From Brevundimonas sp. (GTDB lineage Bacteria > Pseudomonadota > Alphaproteobacteria > Caulobacterales > Caulobacteraceae), in NCBI RefSeq assembly GCF_027487935.1, contig NZ_JAIYCP010000015.1:100571-164570 (forward strand): a DNA stretch of 64,000 bases. Reading direction: 5' to 3'. Below, piece by piece: positions 1 to 11,890 of the stretch. The first letter of the stretch is position 1, and each line of letters starts with the position of its first letter. The notes beneath the pieces were generated by a model. That model had not been told where the DNA came from, made no database searches, and worked only from the letters and a program-made list of their open reading frames with translations. Both the position numbers and the translations under genes were made by a program.

Positions 1-837
1 GTCGAAGCGGAAGCCGATGGCGGTCTGGTTGGCCTGGTCCGTCGTCACCTCGGCCTTGGTCAGGTTCTCGCCCGACACCAGTATGCGGCGCTTGACCAGA
101 TAGAAGGCCTGACCGGTATCCGGCGCGCCGGGGATCAGTTCCGAGTCAGGCGGGACGGCGCCGGCCATGGCATCCTGGACCGAGTTCTCGACATCGACCA
201 TCTGGAAGGTCAGCTGGGCCGTCTGGCCGATCACCCGCTCCAGCTGGGCGGGATCGCTCTCCCCGGGGGCCTGGACGACGATGCGATCGCTGCCCTGCCG
301 GGTGATCGACGGCTCACGCGTGCCCAGGCTGTCGATCCGGCGACGCACCACCTCGATCGACTGGGTGACGGCGTCCGCTCCCATCGATGCCATGGCCTGC
401 TCGCTGTAGGCGTAACGGACGCGATCGGCCCCCTGACGCTGCACCACCCGGTCCACGACGCCGCTCTGATTGGCCTGGGTCAGGACGCGCATCGACTGAA
501 TGGCCAGATCCATCTGGCCGGGGTCGGCGAGCGTCACAATCACCCCGGCCGGCTCACGCGCAATGCTCAGGACCCCGACCCGGGCCTCGGCCAGCACCGT
601 CCGGGCGTCTTCGCCCAGGTTGGCCAGCCGCTTCTCGCGCATGGCCGGAACATCGACTTCCAGAAGCAGGTACGAGCCGCCCTGCAGGTCGAGCCCGAGG
701 TTGAGCCCACTCTTGGGCAGCCAGCCGGGCAAGGCCGCGCGCTGATCGGCGGTCAGCAGGTTCGGATAGCTGAACAGCAGGCCGAACAGCAGGGACAGGA
801 CAAGAAGGACGACCTTCCAGCGCGACAGATGGATCAT
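1..837 (-). CDS. secD: Protein translocase subunit SecD (N-terminal part, runs off the window)
   Basis: This is the first 279 residues of SecD; the gene continues beyond the left edge. SecD works with SecF in the inner membrane and uses the proton gradient to help SecYEG export proteins. Residues about 7-28 form the first membrane helix, and the family motif LGLDLQGG lies at residues 47-54, at the start of the periplasmic domain. The ATG at 837-835 is preceded by a purine-rich stretch (AAAGGTCCGGGG) and the frame stays open to base 1. YajC lies 30 bp upstream on the same strand, the usual yajC-secD-secF order. Recognition is by motif and context; the other membrane helices are outside the window. 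Confidence 0.95.
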   Translation of the reverse strand, partial: MIHLSRWKVVLLVLSLLFGLLFSYPNLLTADQRAALPGWLPKSGLNLGLDLQGGSYLLLEVDVPAMREKRLANLGEDARTVLAEARVGVLSIAREPAGVIVTLADPGQMDLAIQSMRVLTQANQSGVVDRVVQRQGADRVRYAYSEQAMASMGADAVTQSIEVVRRRIDSLGTREPSITRQGSDRIVVQAPGESDPAQLERVIGQTAQLTFQMVDVENSVQDAMAGAVPPDSELIPGAPDTGQAFYLVKRRILVSGENLTKAEVTTDQANQTAIGFRFD

Positions 838-867
838 GCGGGCGTCCCCGGACCTTTCAGGACGATA

Positions 868-1185
868 TCAGGACTTGGCGATGGTCTTGGTGTCGTTGGC
901 GGCCACCCCGGTGCGATCGCGCACCTGGGTGATCATCTGCTTGACCACGGCCACGTTCACGCCCTGGGCGATCTCGACCATGGCCTGCTCGGCCTCGACG
1001 CGGGTGATCTTGCCGATCACGCCGTTCGACAGCACCACCGTATCACCCCGCTTCAGGCCGGCGATCAGCGCCTGGTGGGCCTTCATCGCCTTCTGCTGCG
1101 GACGGATCAGCATGAAGTAGAACAGGATGATCACGGGGACGAAGAAGATCAGGGTGCCGAAAGGCCCCGCCATAAGTTCCGCCAC
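868..1185 (-). CDS. yajC: Preprotein translocase accessory subunit YajC
   Basis: A 105-residue protein of standard YajC length. One hydrophobic segment (about residues 9-27) ends in the family signature MLIRPQQKAMKAH, followed by a small cytoplasmic domain containing LKRGDTVVLSNGVIGKI. YajC is a non-essential inner-membrane partner of SecDF and SecYEG. It lies 30 bp upstream of secD in the same direction and is very probably co-transcribed with it. Nothing in the sequence is abnormal. Confidence 0.96.
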   Translation of the reverse strand: MAELMAGPFGTLIFFVPVIILFYFMLIRPQQKAMKAHQALIAGLKRGDTVVLSNGVIGKITRVEAEQAMVEIAQGVNVAVVKQMITQVRDRTGVAANDTKTIAKS

Positions 1186-1302
1186 GATAGTCTCCGAATA
1201 CGTTTGGGGCCGCTCAATGCGACCCTTGAAAATGAGGCGCGGAAACTAGGGTGCGCTGCGTCACATTGCAACGCGACCTGTGCTCGCGGGCCTCGCGGGA
1301 CG

Positions 1303-2370
<1,068 letters not shown>

Positions 2371-2472
2371 GTCGTCTCCCGCCGCTCGCCGCCGACCCCG
2401 TGTGCCTCGACCACCGATTCCAGCCAACCCGTCAAAGGGCGCGAAAGTTGGGCGGGAAGGTTAACGGGGTAT

Positions 2473-2604
2473 GGGGTGGTTAGTGGCTAGTGGCTAGTGG
2501 TTGGCCGACACCGGTGCGAGGGCGCGGCCTGCGCCGCCCTTCCGCAGACAGTCGTCCTGCAACCACTAGCAACTAGCCACTAGCCACTAACCACTAGCCA
2601 CCCC
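2473..2604. repeat. Family E inverted heptamer repeat, copy 1
   Basis: The left arm (about 2473-2506) holds tandem 7-bp units GTTAGTG/GCTAGTG. The right arm (about 2563-2604) holds at least five complementary units CACTAGC/CACTAAC. They flank a loop of about 56 bp containing the core GCGCCGCCCTTCCGCA (2531-2546). A second copy with the identical 16-bp core lies at 47687-47813. The element sits between pcm (stop at 2608-2606) and the NlpD-like gene. Confidence 0.85.
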
Positions 2605-2605
2605 C

Positions 2606-3250
2606 TCACCCCTCCTTCGCCGTCCCCTCAACCAGCGGCACAAACCTGACCTCGGCCAGGCTCTCGCGCTGGAAGCTGCCGTCCGGCTGGCCGACATAGC
2701 GGTGCAGCCTCTGCACCGACGACCGCCCGACCGGGCACACCAGGATCCCGCCCGGCTTCAGCTGATGCAGCAGTTCGGTCGGCTCTCCGGGCGAGGCCGC
2801 CGTCACCATGATCCGGTCGAACGGCGCCTGTTCCGGCCAGCCCAGCCCGCCGTCGCCGTGGCGGGTGATGACATTGTCGATCTTCAGGGCCTTCAGCCGC
2901 GCCTCGGCCTCGGTCAGCAGGCTGCGGTAGCGTTCGATCGAATAGACATAGCGCGCCAGCCGGCTCAGCACCGCCGCCTGGTAACCGCTGCCCGTGCCGA
3001 TCTCCAGCACCCGGTGGCGCGGCTGTACGTCCAACGCCTGGGTCATCAGGCCGACGATATAGGGCTGGGAAATCGTCTGGGCGCAGTCGATCGGCAGGGC
3101 CTGATCCTCCCAGGCCTGGTCGAGGAATTTCTCGTGCACGAACACAGCCCGGTCGATCGACTCAATCGCCGACAGCACGCGCGGGTCCATCACCCCCTGC
3201 TGCCGCAGCCCGAGGATCAGCCGTCCGGCGCGATCGTCATTCAGTTTCAT
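2606..3250 (-). CDS. pcm: Protein-L-isoaspartate O-methyltransferase
   Basis: A 214-residue enzyme that uses S-adenosylmethionine to methylate abnormal L-isoaspartyl residues and so starts repair of aged proteins in the cytoplasm. The family block DCAQTISQPYIV is at residues 55-66 and the SAM-binding motif LEIGTGSGYQ at 82-91. The ATG at 3250 is preferred over an in-frame GTG at 3262 because it matches the family start. It lies downstream of surE, from which it is separated by a family A repeat. The surE-pcm-nlpD order is widely conserved. Confidence 0.95.
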   Translation of the reverse strand: MKLNDDRAGRLILGLRQQGVMDPRVLSAIESIDRAVFVHEKFLDQAWEDQALPIDCAQTISQPYIVGLMTQALDVQPRHRVLEIGTGSGYQAAVLSRLARYVYSIERYRSLLTEAEARLKALKIDNVITRHGDGGLGWPEQAPFDRIMVTAASPGEPTELLHQLKPGGILVCPVGRSSVQRLHRYVGQPDGSFQRESLAEVRFVPLVEGTAKEG

Positions 3251-3267
3251 GGGACCACCCACAAAAT

Positions 3268-3401
3268 CCGCTCATCCCCGCGAAAGCGGGGACCCAGTGC
3301 TTTGGGTGATGGAAAAGCGATGTCGGCCCTCGAAAGGTGAACCTGAGACGCCGTCGCCAGGCTGGACAAGACTGGATCCCCGCTTTCGCGGGGATGAGCG
3401 G
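3268..3401. repeat. Family A inverted repeat element, copy 1
   Basis: A 134-bp element with 31-bp terminal arms at 3268-3298 and 3371-3401 that differ at one position when one is reverse-complemented. Each arm contains its own palindrome CCCCGCGAAAGCGGGG. It begins 17 bp upstream of the pcm start and ends 9 bp before the surE stop codon. The interior motif CTTTGGGTGAT follows the left arm, as in copy 2. Other copies: 4773-4904 and 55574-55708. Confidence 0.9.
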
Positions 3402-3410
3402 GGAAAGAAA

Positions 3411-4202
3411 TCATACCGCCACCACACTCTTCGGCGGTGCCCCGCCCAGCACGCCCTTCAGGTCATGCAGGCTCGGCGCATGGGTCAGGTCGATATGCAG
3501 CGGCGTGACCGAGATCTTCCCCTCATCCATCGCCCGCAGGTCGGTCCCTGCCGGATGGTCGTGCTTCGTCCCGCGGAAACTCATCCAGTAGTAGTCGCGG
3601 CCGCGCAGGTCGGTGCGCTTCACCGCATGCATCTCGCCGATGTTGCGGAAGCCCTGCCGCGTGACCTCAACCTCGGTCACAGCCTCCGGCGCCCGGGCGG
3701 GGAAATTCAGGTTCATCACCACGCCCGCCTGCCAAGGCTGGGCGAGCAGGCGTGAGATGATCGCCGGGGCGAAGGCCTCCGCCGTCTCCCAGTGTGCCCG
3801 CACCTCGTCATGAAACCGCTCAAGCGACTGGCTCAGGGCGATCGAGCGGATGCCGAAGGCCATCCCCTGCAATGCCCCGGCCACCGTCCCCGAATAGGAG
3901 CAGTCCTCCCCGACATTATGCCCGCGATTGACCCCCGACAGCACCAGATCAGGCCGCTCAGGCATCAGGTCATTGACCGCCAGCACCACACAGTCGGTCG
4001 GCGTCCCGGTCACGGCGAACCGCTTGTCCGAGATCTGATTGACCCGCAGCGGCTCGGTCAGGGTGATCCCCCGCCCCTTGCCCGACTGCTCCGTCTGCGG
4101 CGCGCAGACCCAGACGTCATCCGACAGGGTCCGCGCGATCCGCGCCAGGCACTCCAGCCCTTCGGCCTCGATGCCGTCGTCATTGGTCAGGAGGATTCGC
4201 AT
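3411..4202 (-). CDS. surE: 5'/3'-nucleotidase SurE
   Basis: A 263-residue metal-dependent nucleotidase that removes phosphate from nucleoside monophosphates. The metal-binding motif TNDDG is at residues 6-10, the conserved Ser40 lies in TEQSGKG, and Asn92 lies in SGVNRGHNVG. Length is typical. It is separated from upstream serS by a small secreted-protein gene and two repeats, and is followed by pcm. In related bacteria serS-surE-pcm are directly adjacent, so the extra spacing here is due to the repeats and the small gene. Confidence 0.96.
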   Translation of the reverse strand: MRILLTNDDGIEAEGLECLARIARTLSDDVWVCAPQTEQSGKGRGITLTEPLRVNQISDKRFAVTGTPTDCVVLAVNDLMPERPDLVLSGVNRGHNVGEDCSYSGTVAGALQGMAFGIRSIALSQSLERFHDEVRAHWETAEAFAPAIISRLLAQPWQAGVVMNLNFPARAPEAVTEVEVTRQGFRNIGEMHAVKRTDLRGRDYYWMSFRGTKHDHPAGTDLRAMDEGKISVTPLHIDLTHAPSLHDLKGVLGGAPPKSVVAV

Positions 4203-4264
4203 GGGGCCTGACTAATGCCTGGGCCGTCGCCGCGCACTCGAAAAATCGTGACCCTCGGAGCGCT

Positions 4265-4367
4265 CCCTTGTCATCCCGGACAGCGCGAAAGCGCTGATCC
4301 GGGACGATGACAAAGGCGGGCACCGCGTCCCGGCTCTCCGCTTCGCTTCGGCCGGGATGACAAGGGG
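4265..4367. repeat. Family F inverted repeat element
   Basis: About 103 bp bounded by CCCTTGTCATCCCGG (4265-4279) and its complement CCGGGATGACAAGGG (from 4353), with internal palindromes around CAGCGCGAAAGCGCTG. It fills the gap between the surE start (4202) and the stop of the next gene upstream (4375). Only one copy is visible in the window. Confidence 0.75.
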
Positions 4368-4374
4368 CAGGAAA

Positions 4375-4752
4375 CTACTGCAGCACTTCGACCCGGTCGG
4401 CCAGCAGCACCGTCTCGCCGCGACAGACATTGCGGACGACCGAGCCGCGGAACTCCATCCGGTTGTTCTCGGCCTGGGACCAGTCGGCCATCACCCCGGT
4501 GATCTTCACCTGCCGGCCATTCAGGTCCTGCACCGCCTGTCGCATCAGGTCCCGCGAGGCCACGCCCGACAGACAGGGCCGCGAGAACGGCCGCAGCACC
4601 TGGGCCTCGCGCTCATACAGCTGGAACTCCCCGTCCGAGAACCGCACCCAGCCCACAATCTCCGTGGGCACGGGATCATGGGCAACGACGGCCGGTGCCG
4701 GGGCGAAACCGGCCAACAGGGTGCCGGCAGTCAGGGCTAGAAGGGCTTTCAT
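4375..4752 (-). CDS. Small secreted protein of unknown function
   Basis: A predicted 125-residue exported protein. The ATG at 4752 gives a signal peptide of about 24 residues (MKALLALTAGTLLAG, ending near VVAHDP). The mature part of about 100 residues contains one Cys in FSRPCLSG and another in VRNVCRGETV, which could form a disulfide in the periplasm. I do not recognise the family. It sits between serS and surE, flanked on both sides by inverted repeats (F and A2), in the same direction as the operon, so it is probably co-transcribed. Coding is supported by the signal peptide and by third-position GC like its neighbours. Confidence 0.7.
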   Translation of the reverse strand: MKALLALTAGTLLAGFAPAPAVVAHDPVPTEIVGWVRFSDGEFQLYEREAQVLRPFSRPCLSGVASRDLMRQAVQDLNGRQVKITGVMADWSQAENNRMEFRGSVVRNVCRGETVLLADRVEVLQ

Positions 4753-4772
4753 CTCTAATGCTCCCGTCAAAT

Positions 4773-4904
4773 CCGCTCATCCCCGCGAACGCGGGGACCC
4801 AGTTCTTTGGGTGATCCGAACCAGACCGGAACGGACTCGCCCCTTATCCCACCCACCCGTGCGAAACGACAGCACTGGGTCCCCGCGTTCGCGGGGATGA
4901 GCGG
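4773..4904. repeat. Family A inverted repeat element, copy 2
   Basis: A 132-bp element whose 31-bp arms (4773-4803 and 4874-4904) are perfect inverted copies. Each arm carries the palindrome CCCCGCGAACGCGGGG. It begins 20 bp upstream of the small secreted-protein start and ends 2 bp from the serS stop codon. It has the same orientation as copy 1, judged by the interior CTTTGGGTGAT. Confidence 0.92.
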
Positions 4905-4906
4905 GG

Positions 4907-6904
<1,998 letters not shown>

Positions 6905-7041
6905 CCGTCATCCTCGGGCTTGACCCGAGGATCAGACCATCCGGTGCTCCGTGAACGGTCGCACGGGCGAGGTTCCGGGGCCGCACCGGACACCCAGCTG
7001 GCCTTTGCGCCTGATCCTCGGGTCAAGCCCGAGGATGACGG
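6905..7041. repeat. Family B inverted repeat element, copy 1
   Basis: A 137-bp element with perfect 31-bp inverted arms at 6905-6935 and 7011-7041. Each arm contains the palindrome TCCTCGGGCTTGACCCGAGG plus A. It ends 15 bp from the thiG stop codon. Other copies: 20615-20752 and 56475-56610. Confidence 0.92.
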
Positions 7042-7056
7042 ACGAAAACTCGCCCG

Positions 7057-7836
7057 TCAGATCAGCCCGGCCATCGGCGAGCTGGCACTGGCATACATCC
7101 GCCGCGGCATCCGCCCGGCCAGATAGCCCTGCCGCCCCGCGATCACCGCATGCTTCATCGCACTGGCCATCAGGATCGGGTCCTTGGCGCCCGCGATCGC
7201 CGTGTTCATCAGCACCGCGTCACAGCCCAGCTCCATGGCCAGCACCGCATCCGAGGGTGTCCCCACCCCCGCATCGACCAGCACCGGCACCTTGGCCTGT
7301 TCGATGATCAGCCGGATATTGACCCGGTTCTGGAGGCCCAGGCCCGAGCCGATCGGCGCCGCCGCCGGCATGATCGCCGCAGCCCCCGCCTCCTCCAGCC
7401 GCCGGCACATCACCACATCGTCGGTGCAATAGACCATGACCTGGAAGCCGTCCCTGATCAGCAGGTCCAGCGCCCGCAGCGTCTCGATCATGTCCGGATA
7501 GAGGTGCGCCGTGTCCGACAGCACCTCCAGCTTGACCAGATCCCAGCCGCCCGCCTCACGCGCCAGCCGCAGCGTCCGCACCGCGTCCTCGCCCGTGAAA
7601 CAGCCCGCCGTATTGGGCAGGAAGGTGAACCGGTCCGGCTTCACATAGTCGACCAGCATCGGCTGGCTGGGGTCCGACAGATTCACCCGCCGCACCGCCA
7701 CGGTCACGATCTCCGCCCCCGCCGCCTCGGCCGCGTCAGCGTTCTCCTGATAGGTCTTGTACTTGCCGGTGCCGACGATCAGCCGGCTGGAAAAGGTCCG
7801 GCCGGCGACGGTCCATGTGTCTTGGGGAGAGGTCAT
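7057..7836 (-). CDS. thiG: Thiazole synthase ThiG
   Basis: A 259-residue TIM-barrel enzyme that builds the thiazole phosphate of thiamine from deoxyxylulose phosphate, dehydroglycine and the thiocarboxylate on ThiS. The Schiff-base lysine is expected at Lys102 in [18 protein letters not shown]. Other family blocks are [10 protein letters not shown] near the N-terminus and [12 protein letters not shown] and [10 protein letters not shown] near the C-terminus. It is the last gene of a minus-strand group that starts with thiS but has two unrelated membrane-protein genes in between. No TPP riboswitch was recognised upstream of thiS. Confidence 0.96.
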   Translation of the reverse strand: MTSPQDTWTVAGRTFSSRLIVGTGKYKTYQENADAAEAAGAEIVTVAVRRVNLSDPSQPMLVDYVKPDRFTFLPNTAGCFTGEDAVRTLRLAREAGGWDLVKLEVLSDTAHLYPDMIETLRALDLLIRDGFQVMVYCTDDVVMCRRLEEAGAAAIMPAAAPIGSGLGLQNRVNIRLIIEQAKVPVLVDAGVGTPSDAVLAMELGCDAVLMNTAIAGAKDPILMASAMKHAVIAGRQGYLAGRMPRRMYASASSPMAGLI

Positions 7837-7885
7837 GAAACGGGGTTTAGCCGTTCATCCGCCCGAGTCGAAGGGGGCGGCAGAC

Positions 7886-8938
7886 TTATCCGCCGCCGCC
7901 GCCACCCCGGGCCTCGCGCGCCTCGATCAACGCCGAGACATTGATGTCCGAGCCGACCACACAGGTGCTGGCGCTCAGCGGACAAATGCCCAGGGTCCGC
8001 TCGATCTCGCGCAGCCGCACCACCTCCGGGTTCGACCGGATCGATTCGGCCAGCAACCGGTTGGCCTCGGCCTGGCCGCGGGCCTGGGCGATCCGGGCCT
8101 CGGCATTGGCCCGCTCCAGATTGACCCGCTCGAGGGCGGCGCGGGTGTTCTGTTCGGCCGTGGTTCGCGACTGGATGGCCGCCAGAACCGTCTCCGGATA
8201 ACGGATCGAGCCGACCCACTCCATGCGGATGATCTCCAGCCCCTGCGGGGCCCATTCCCGCTGCAGGGCCTGCATGGCCTTCTGCAGCACGATCTGGCGC
8301 CCGGGTCCGATCAGCTGTCCGGGGCAGTCATCGCTGTCCGGCGTGCCGGCAACCGCGGGCCCGGCAACGGCCCCCGGCGCGATCGGCTGAACATTCGGCG
8401 TCGCTGACTGCTGCGCATTACAGGCCACCGGCAGCTTTTCCGTCTCCCGCGCGATCGCCGCCCGAACCGAGGTCCGCAACGGCCCGTCGATGAAGGCATT
8501 GAACTCCTGACGCCAGGTCGCAAACAGGTCCGCCGCCTTGTCCTCACGGATCCGGAACGTCAGCGCCACATCCGCCGTCATCGGCAGGCCGAGCACGTCC
8601 GAGAAGGTGATCTCCTCATTCTCCCGGCCGTCGGGATTGGCTTCCCGGGTGTAGGAATAGGTCCGCTGCAGGGTCTGATAGGTGATGATTTTCTCGCCTA
8701 TGCCTTCCCAGTGAAAGCCCGGCCCCAGTTCGGCGCGCTGGACCCCGGGGTTGGCCCCGAATTTGGTGGTCTTGATCCCCATATAGCCGCTCTCGACCGT
8801 GACGCTGCACGAGCTCACGGCGACCGTCGAAATGGCGATCAGCACCCCGACCAGGGCCACCAGCGAGACCACACGCGTCGGCGATCCCCCGCCGGTCGGC
8901 AGTTTGATGTTGGGCATCCCGGATCCGAAATTCGACAT
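7886..8938 (-). CDS. SPFH/prohibitin-type membrane protein
   Basis: A 350-residue protein. A short N-terminal cytoplasmic stretch is followed by one membrane helix (about 23-44) and an SPFH (band 7/prohibitin) domain starting near [20 protein letters not shown]-terminal helical, Ala/Glu/Arg-rich region (about 255-310) is typical of oligomerising prohibitins, and the end is glycine-rich (GGGGGG). Family members form large rings at the inner membrane and often modulate proteases, but the specific role here is unknown. The next gene upstream encodes a two-helix membrane protein, and both lie between thiS and thiG, all in one direction with short gaps. Confidence 0.88.
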   Translation of the reverse strand: MSNFGSGMPNIKLPTGGGSPTRVVSLVALVGVLIAISTVAVSSCSVTVESGYMGIKTTKFGANPGVQRAELGPGFHWEGIGEKIITYQTLQRTYSYTREANPDGRENEEITFSDVLGLPMTADVALTFRIREDKAADLFATWRQEFNAFIDGPLRTSVRAAIARETEKLPVACNAQQSATPNVQPIAPGAVAGPAVAGTPDSDDCPGQLIGPGRQIVLQKAMQALQREWAPQGLEIIRMEWVGSIRYPETVLAAIQSRTTAEQNTRAALERVNLERANAEARIAQARGQAEANRLLAESIRSNPEVVRLREIERTLGICPLSASTCVVGSDINVSALIEAREARGGGGGG

Positions 8939-8949
8939 CGCCTATTCCC

Positions 8950-9171
8950 TCAACGTTTCAACGACTGCGAGGCCCAGGACCACAGTTTCCATCCGGCCCA
9001 GACCAGCAGCAGATTTCCGGCGATACCCACGACCGTCGCCGCGATCAGACTGCCCGAGAAGCGGGCTTCAAGAATGACGGGCACAAGGAACCTGACCAGA
9101 AAGATGAAAGCGATGACCAGACCGGCTATTCCGGCGGCGGCCCCCAAGGCGATCTTGATCTCACGGTCCAT
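8950..9171 (-). CDS. Small two-helix inner-membrane protein
   Basis: A 73-residue protein with two predicted membrane helices (about residues 8-32, [18 protein letters not shown], and 42-62, [19 protein letters not shown]). It has a charged N-terminus (MDREIK) and a basic C-terminus. I do not recognise a family. It lies 11 bp upstream of the SPFH gene, so it may be a partner of that protein. Very short proteins of this kind are hard to prove from one genome, but spacing and hydrophobic pattern support it. Confidence 0.7.
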   Translation of the reverse strand: MDREIKIALGAAAGIAGLVIAFIFLVRFLVPVILEARFSGSLIAATVVGIAGNLLLVWAGWKLWSWASQSLKR

Positions 9172-9226
9172 GCACCTCTCCCTTGAGACGTATCAGAGCG
9201 CACCCGCCGCGATTGCGCAAAGGTTT

Positions 9227-9424
9227 TCACCCCCCGCCGACGAACTGCACCAGTTCCACCCGGTCCCCGTCCGCCAGAGCCGTCGTCGCATGCAGCGACC
9301 GCGGGACGATCTCCAGATTGCGCTCCACCGCCACCTTGCGCACGTCCAGCCCAAGTTCCTCCACAAGGGCAAGGATGGTCGCGGCTTCAACCACGCGATG
9401 TTCCCCGTTGACCTGAATGCGCAT
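9227..9424 (-). CDS. thiS: Sulfur carrier protein ThiS
   Basis: A 65-residue ubiquitin-fold protein ending in VGGG. The C-terminal Gly-Gly is adenylated and thiocarboxylated to deliver sulfur to ThiG. The N-terminal beta strand [12 protein letters not shown] and the [14 protein letters not shown] end are characteristic. An overlapping 65-residue reading frame at 9193-9390 is a shadow. thiS is the first gene of the minus-strand group leading to thiG and is divergent from aroQ across about 100 bp. Confidence 0.93.
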   Translation of the reverse strand: MRIQVNGEHRVVEAATILALVEELGLDVRKVAVERNLEIVPRSLHATTALADGDRVELVQFVGGG

Positions 9425-9485
9425 TCCCTTACGTCACTCTTTCACACGTGCGGTTTGATAACCGTCACGCCTCAGCTAAAAGGCC

Positions 9486-9505
9486 GGTCCGATTCCGGTC
9501 GGACC
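9486..9505. promoter_or_regulatory. Palindrome upstream of aroQ
   Basis: GGTCCGATTCCGGTCGGACC forms a 7-bp stem with a 6-base loop in the thiS-aroQ divergent gap, 18 bp before the aroQ ATG. It may be an operator or an mRNA leader hairpin; function is unknown. Confidence 0.35.
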
Positions 9506-9523
9506 GCCACAATCGCGAGCGCA

Positions 9524-9994
9524 ATGCCCGAGACCCCCGTCCTCTACGTCCTGAACGGCCCGAACCTCAACCTGCTTGGGGTCCGCGAGCCCGCCATCTA
9601 CGGACATGAGACCCTCGCCGACGTCCAGGCCCTGTGCGAACAGGCCGCAGACGGGGCGGTCGTGGTCTTCCGCCAGACCAACCACGAGGGCGAGCTGATC
9701 GAACAGATCCATGAGGCCCGCGAAAAGGCCTCGGTCCTGGTCATCAACGCCGCCGGCTATACCCATACCTCGGTCGCCCTGCTCGACGCGCTCAGGACGC
9801 TGACGATCCCGATCGTCGAATGCCATCTCTCCAACCCGGCGGCGCGTGAGCGCTTCCGTCATCGCTCCTTTGTCTCGCCGGTCGCCACCGGCGTGGTTTC
9901 GGGCTTCGGCCCATTCAGCTACGAACTGGCCGTCAAGGCCGCTCTTCGTCTGGCGCAGGAACACCGCGCCACCGCCGACCGTTCGGTTCAGTAA
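9524..9994 (+). CDS. aroQ: 3-dehydroquinate dehydratase, type II
   Basis: A 156-residue enzyme catalysing the third step of the shikimate pathway. The motif [19 protein letters not shown] (about residues 7-25) contains the active-site Asn and Tyr. [30 protein letters not shown] and ECHLSNP are the other diagnostic blocks. The start is the ATG at 9524; the longer upstream frame has no family similarity. It is followed after 17 bp by accB, a gene pairing common in alphaproteobacteria. Confidence 0.96.
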   Translation: MPETPVLYVLNGPNLNLLGVREPAIYGHETLADVQALCEQAADGAVVVFRQTNHEGELIEQIHEAREKASVLVINAAGYTHTSVALLDALRTLTIPIVECHLSNPAARERFRHRSFVSPVATGVVSGFGPFSYELAVKAALRLAQEHRATADRSVQ

Positions 9995-10011
9995 GGTAAC
10001 AAGAGGCTCCC

Positions 10012-10530
10012 ATGGCCGACTCCAAAACACCCGCTCCGAAGCTCAGGAATGAAGCCGAGATCGACACCACCCTGGTGCGTCAGCTGGCAGACATTCTCAA
10101 CGACACCTCCCTGACGGAGATCGAGGTCGAGCGCGGCGAGCTTCGCATCCGCGTCGCCCGCGAACTCGTGGCCGCTCCGGTCATGCAGTATGCCGCCGCA
10201 CCGGCCGCCGTCGCCCATGCACCGGCTGCAGCGCCTGTCGCCGCCGCGCCGGCCGCCATGCCGTCGGACCCCGCCACCATCGTCGCCAAACAGGGCGAAG
10301 AGGTGAAATCACCCATGGTCGGCACCGTCTACCTGCAGGCCTCGCCCGAAGCCCCGCCCTTCATCGCCGTCGGCGACAAGGTCAAGAAGGGCCAGACCCT
10401 GTTGATCGTCGAGGCCATGAAGACCATGAACCCGATCCAGGCCCCCCGCGACGGCGTTGTGGTCGAAGTCCTGGTCGGCGACGCCCAGCCGGTCGAGTTC
10501 GGTGAACCCCTCGTCCTGCTCGAGGCCTGA
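10012..10530 (+). CDS. accB: Biotin carboxyl carrier protein of acetyl-CoA carboxylase
   Basis: A 172-residue carrier. The N-terminal domain (about 1-55) is followed by an Ala/Pro-rich flexible linker (about 53-85) and a biotinyl domain (about 97-172) with the biotin-accepting Lys137 in VEAMKTMN. It shuttles carboxybiotin between AccC and the carboxyltransferase in the first committed step of fatty-acid synthesis. accC starts 7 bp after its stop, so the two are co-expressed. Confidence 0.97.
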   Translation: MADSKTPAPKLRNEAEIDTTLVRQLADILNDTSLTEIEVERGELRIRVARELVAAPVMQYAAAPAAVAHAPAAAPVAAAPAAMPSDPATIVAKQGEEVKSPMVGTVYLQASPEAPPFIAVGDKVKKGQTLLIVEAMKTMNPIQAPRDGVVVEVLVGDAQPVEFGEPLVLLEA

Positions 10531-10537
10531 GACGGCC

Positions 10538-11890
10538 ATGTTCACCAAGGTCCTGATCGCCAACCGCGGCGAAATCGCCCTGCGGATTCACCGCGCCTGC
10601 AAGGAGATGGGCATCTCCACGGTCGCGGTGCACTCCGAGGCTGACCGCGGGGCCATGTGGGTCCGCCTGGCCGACGAGAGCGTCTGCATCGGCCCGGCAC
10701 CCGCCGCCAAGAGCTATCTGAACATCCCCTCGATCATCGCGGCCGCGGAGATCACCGGCGCCCAGGCCATCCACCCGGGCTACGGCTTCCTGTCCGAGAA
10801 CGCCCGCTTCGCCGAGATCGTCGAGGCCCACGGCATGACCTTCATCGGTCCCAGGCCGGAACACATCCGGGTCATGGGTGACAAGATCACCGCCAAACAG
10901 ACGGTGCTGGAAGCGGGCATCCCCTGCGTCCCCGGTTCGGCCGGCGAGGTCGAGACCATCGAGGACGCTATCGCGGCCTCGAAGACCATCGGCTTCCCCC
11001 TGATCGTCAAGGCAGCCGCCGGCGGCGGCGGACGCGGCATGAAGGTCGCCCTGACCGCCGATGACCTCATCGAGGCCGTCCAGACGGCCCAGTCCGAGGC
11101 CACCGCCGCCTTCGGCAACGGGGCCGTCTATATGGAGCGCTATCTCCAGAAGCCGCGCCATATCGAGCTTCAGGTTATCGCTGACAGCCACGGCAATGTC
11201 GTCCATCTGGGCGAGCGGGACTGCTCCCTGCAGCGGCGCCACCAGAAGATCCTCGAAGAGGCCCCCTCACCGGCCCTGTCGGCGGCCGAACGGGTCGCCA
11301 TCGGCGAGACCGTCAACAAGGCCATCGCCGCCATCGGCTACCTCGGCGTCGGCACCATCGAATTCCTCTGGGAGGACGGCGAGTTCTTCTTCATCGAGAT
11401 GAACACCCGACTGCAAGTCGAGCATCCGGTGACGGAAATGATCACGGGCGTTGATCTTGTGCGCGAGCAGATCCGCATCGCCGCCGGCCTGCCGCTGTCG
11501 TTCAAACAGTCGGACGTGACCTTCACCGGGCACGCCATCGAATGCCGGATCAACGCCGAGAACGCCGAGACCTTCACCCCCTCGCCCGGCACGATAACCG
11601 ACTTCCACGCCCCCGGCGGCCTCGGCGTCCGGCTGGATAGCGCCATCTTCGCGGGCTATTCGATTCCGCCCTACTACGACAGCCTGATCGGCAAGCTCAT
11701 CGTTCACGGCCGCGATCGCGAGGAATGTATCGCCCGCCTGAAGCGCAGCCTGAACGAGATGGTCGTCGGCGGCATCGACACCACCATCCCCCTGTTCCAG
11801 AAGCTGCTGCAGGAGCCCGACATCCTGTCCGGCGACTATGACATTCACTGGCTGGAAAACTGGGCCAAACGCCAGAAGGGCGAAGGCTGA
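10538..11890 (+). CDS. accC: Biotin carboxylase of acetyl-CoA carboxylase
   Basis: A 450-residue ATP-grasp enzyme that carboxylates biotin on AccB. The start ATG at 10538 gives the family N-terminus [17 protein letters not shown]. The ATP-binding glycine loop [33 protein letters not shown] and the active-site [13 protein letters not shown] are all present. Length is standard. The TGA stop at 11888-11890 overlaps the probable CTG start of aat. Confidence 0.97.
   Translation: MFTKVLIANRGEIALRIHRACKEMGISTVAVHSEADRGAMWVRLADESVCIGPAPAAKSYLNIPSIIAAAEITGAQAIHPGYGFLSENARFAEIVEAHGMTFIGPRPEHIRVMGDKITAKQTVLEAGIPCVPGSAGEVETIEDAIAASKTIGFPLIVKAAAGGGGRGMKVALTADDLIEAVQTAQSEATAAFGNGAVYMERYLQKPRHIELQVIADSHGNVVHLGERDCSLQRRHQKILEEAPSPALSAAERVAIGETVNKAIAAIGYLGVGTIEFLWEDGEFFFIEMNTRLQVEHPVTEMITGVDLVREQIRIAAGLPLSFKQSDVTFTGHAIECRINAENAETFTPSPGTITDFHAPGGLGVRLDSAIFAGYSIPPYYDSLIGKLIVHGRDREECIARLKRSLNEMVVGGIDTTIPLFQKLLQEPDILSGDYDIHWLENWAKRQKGEG

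Noticed and set aside
2473..2604. Heptamer arrays considered as a CRISPR array
   Set aside because: The unit is 7 bp, tandem without unique spacers, and arranged as an inverted pair; no cas genes are present.
3268..3298. Repeat arms considered as simple Rho-independent terminators
   Set aside because: No U-tract follows the hairpins, and they lie inside operons between co-directional genes.
9425..9523. TPP riboswitch upstream of thiS
   Set aside because: The thi-box sequence elements are absent in the 99-bp divergent gap.
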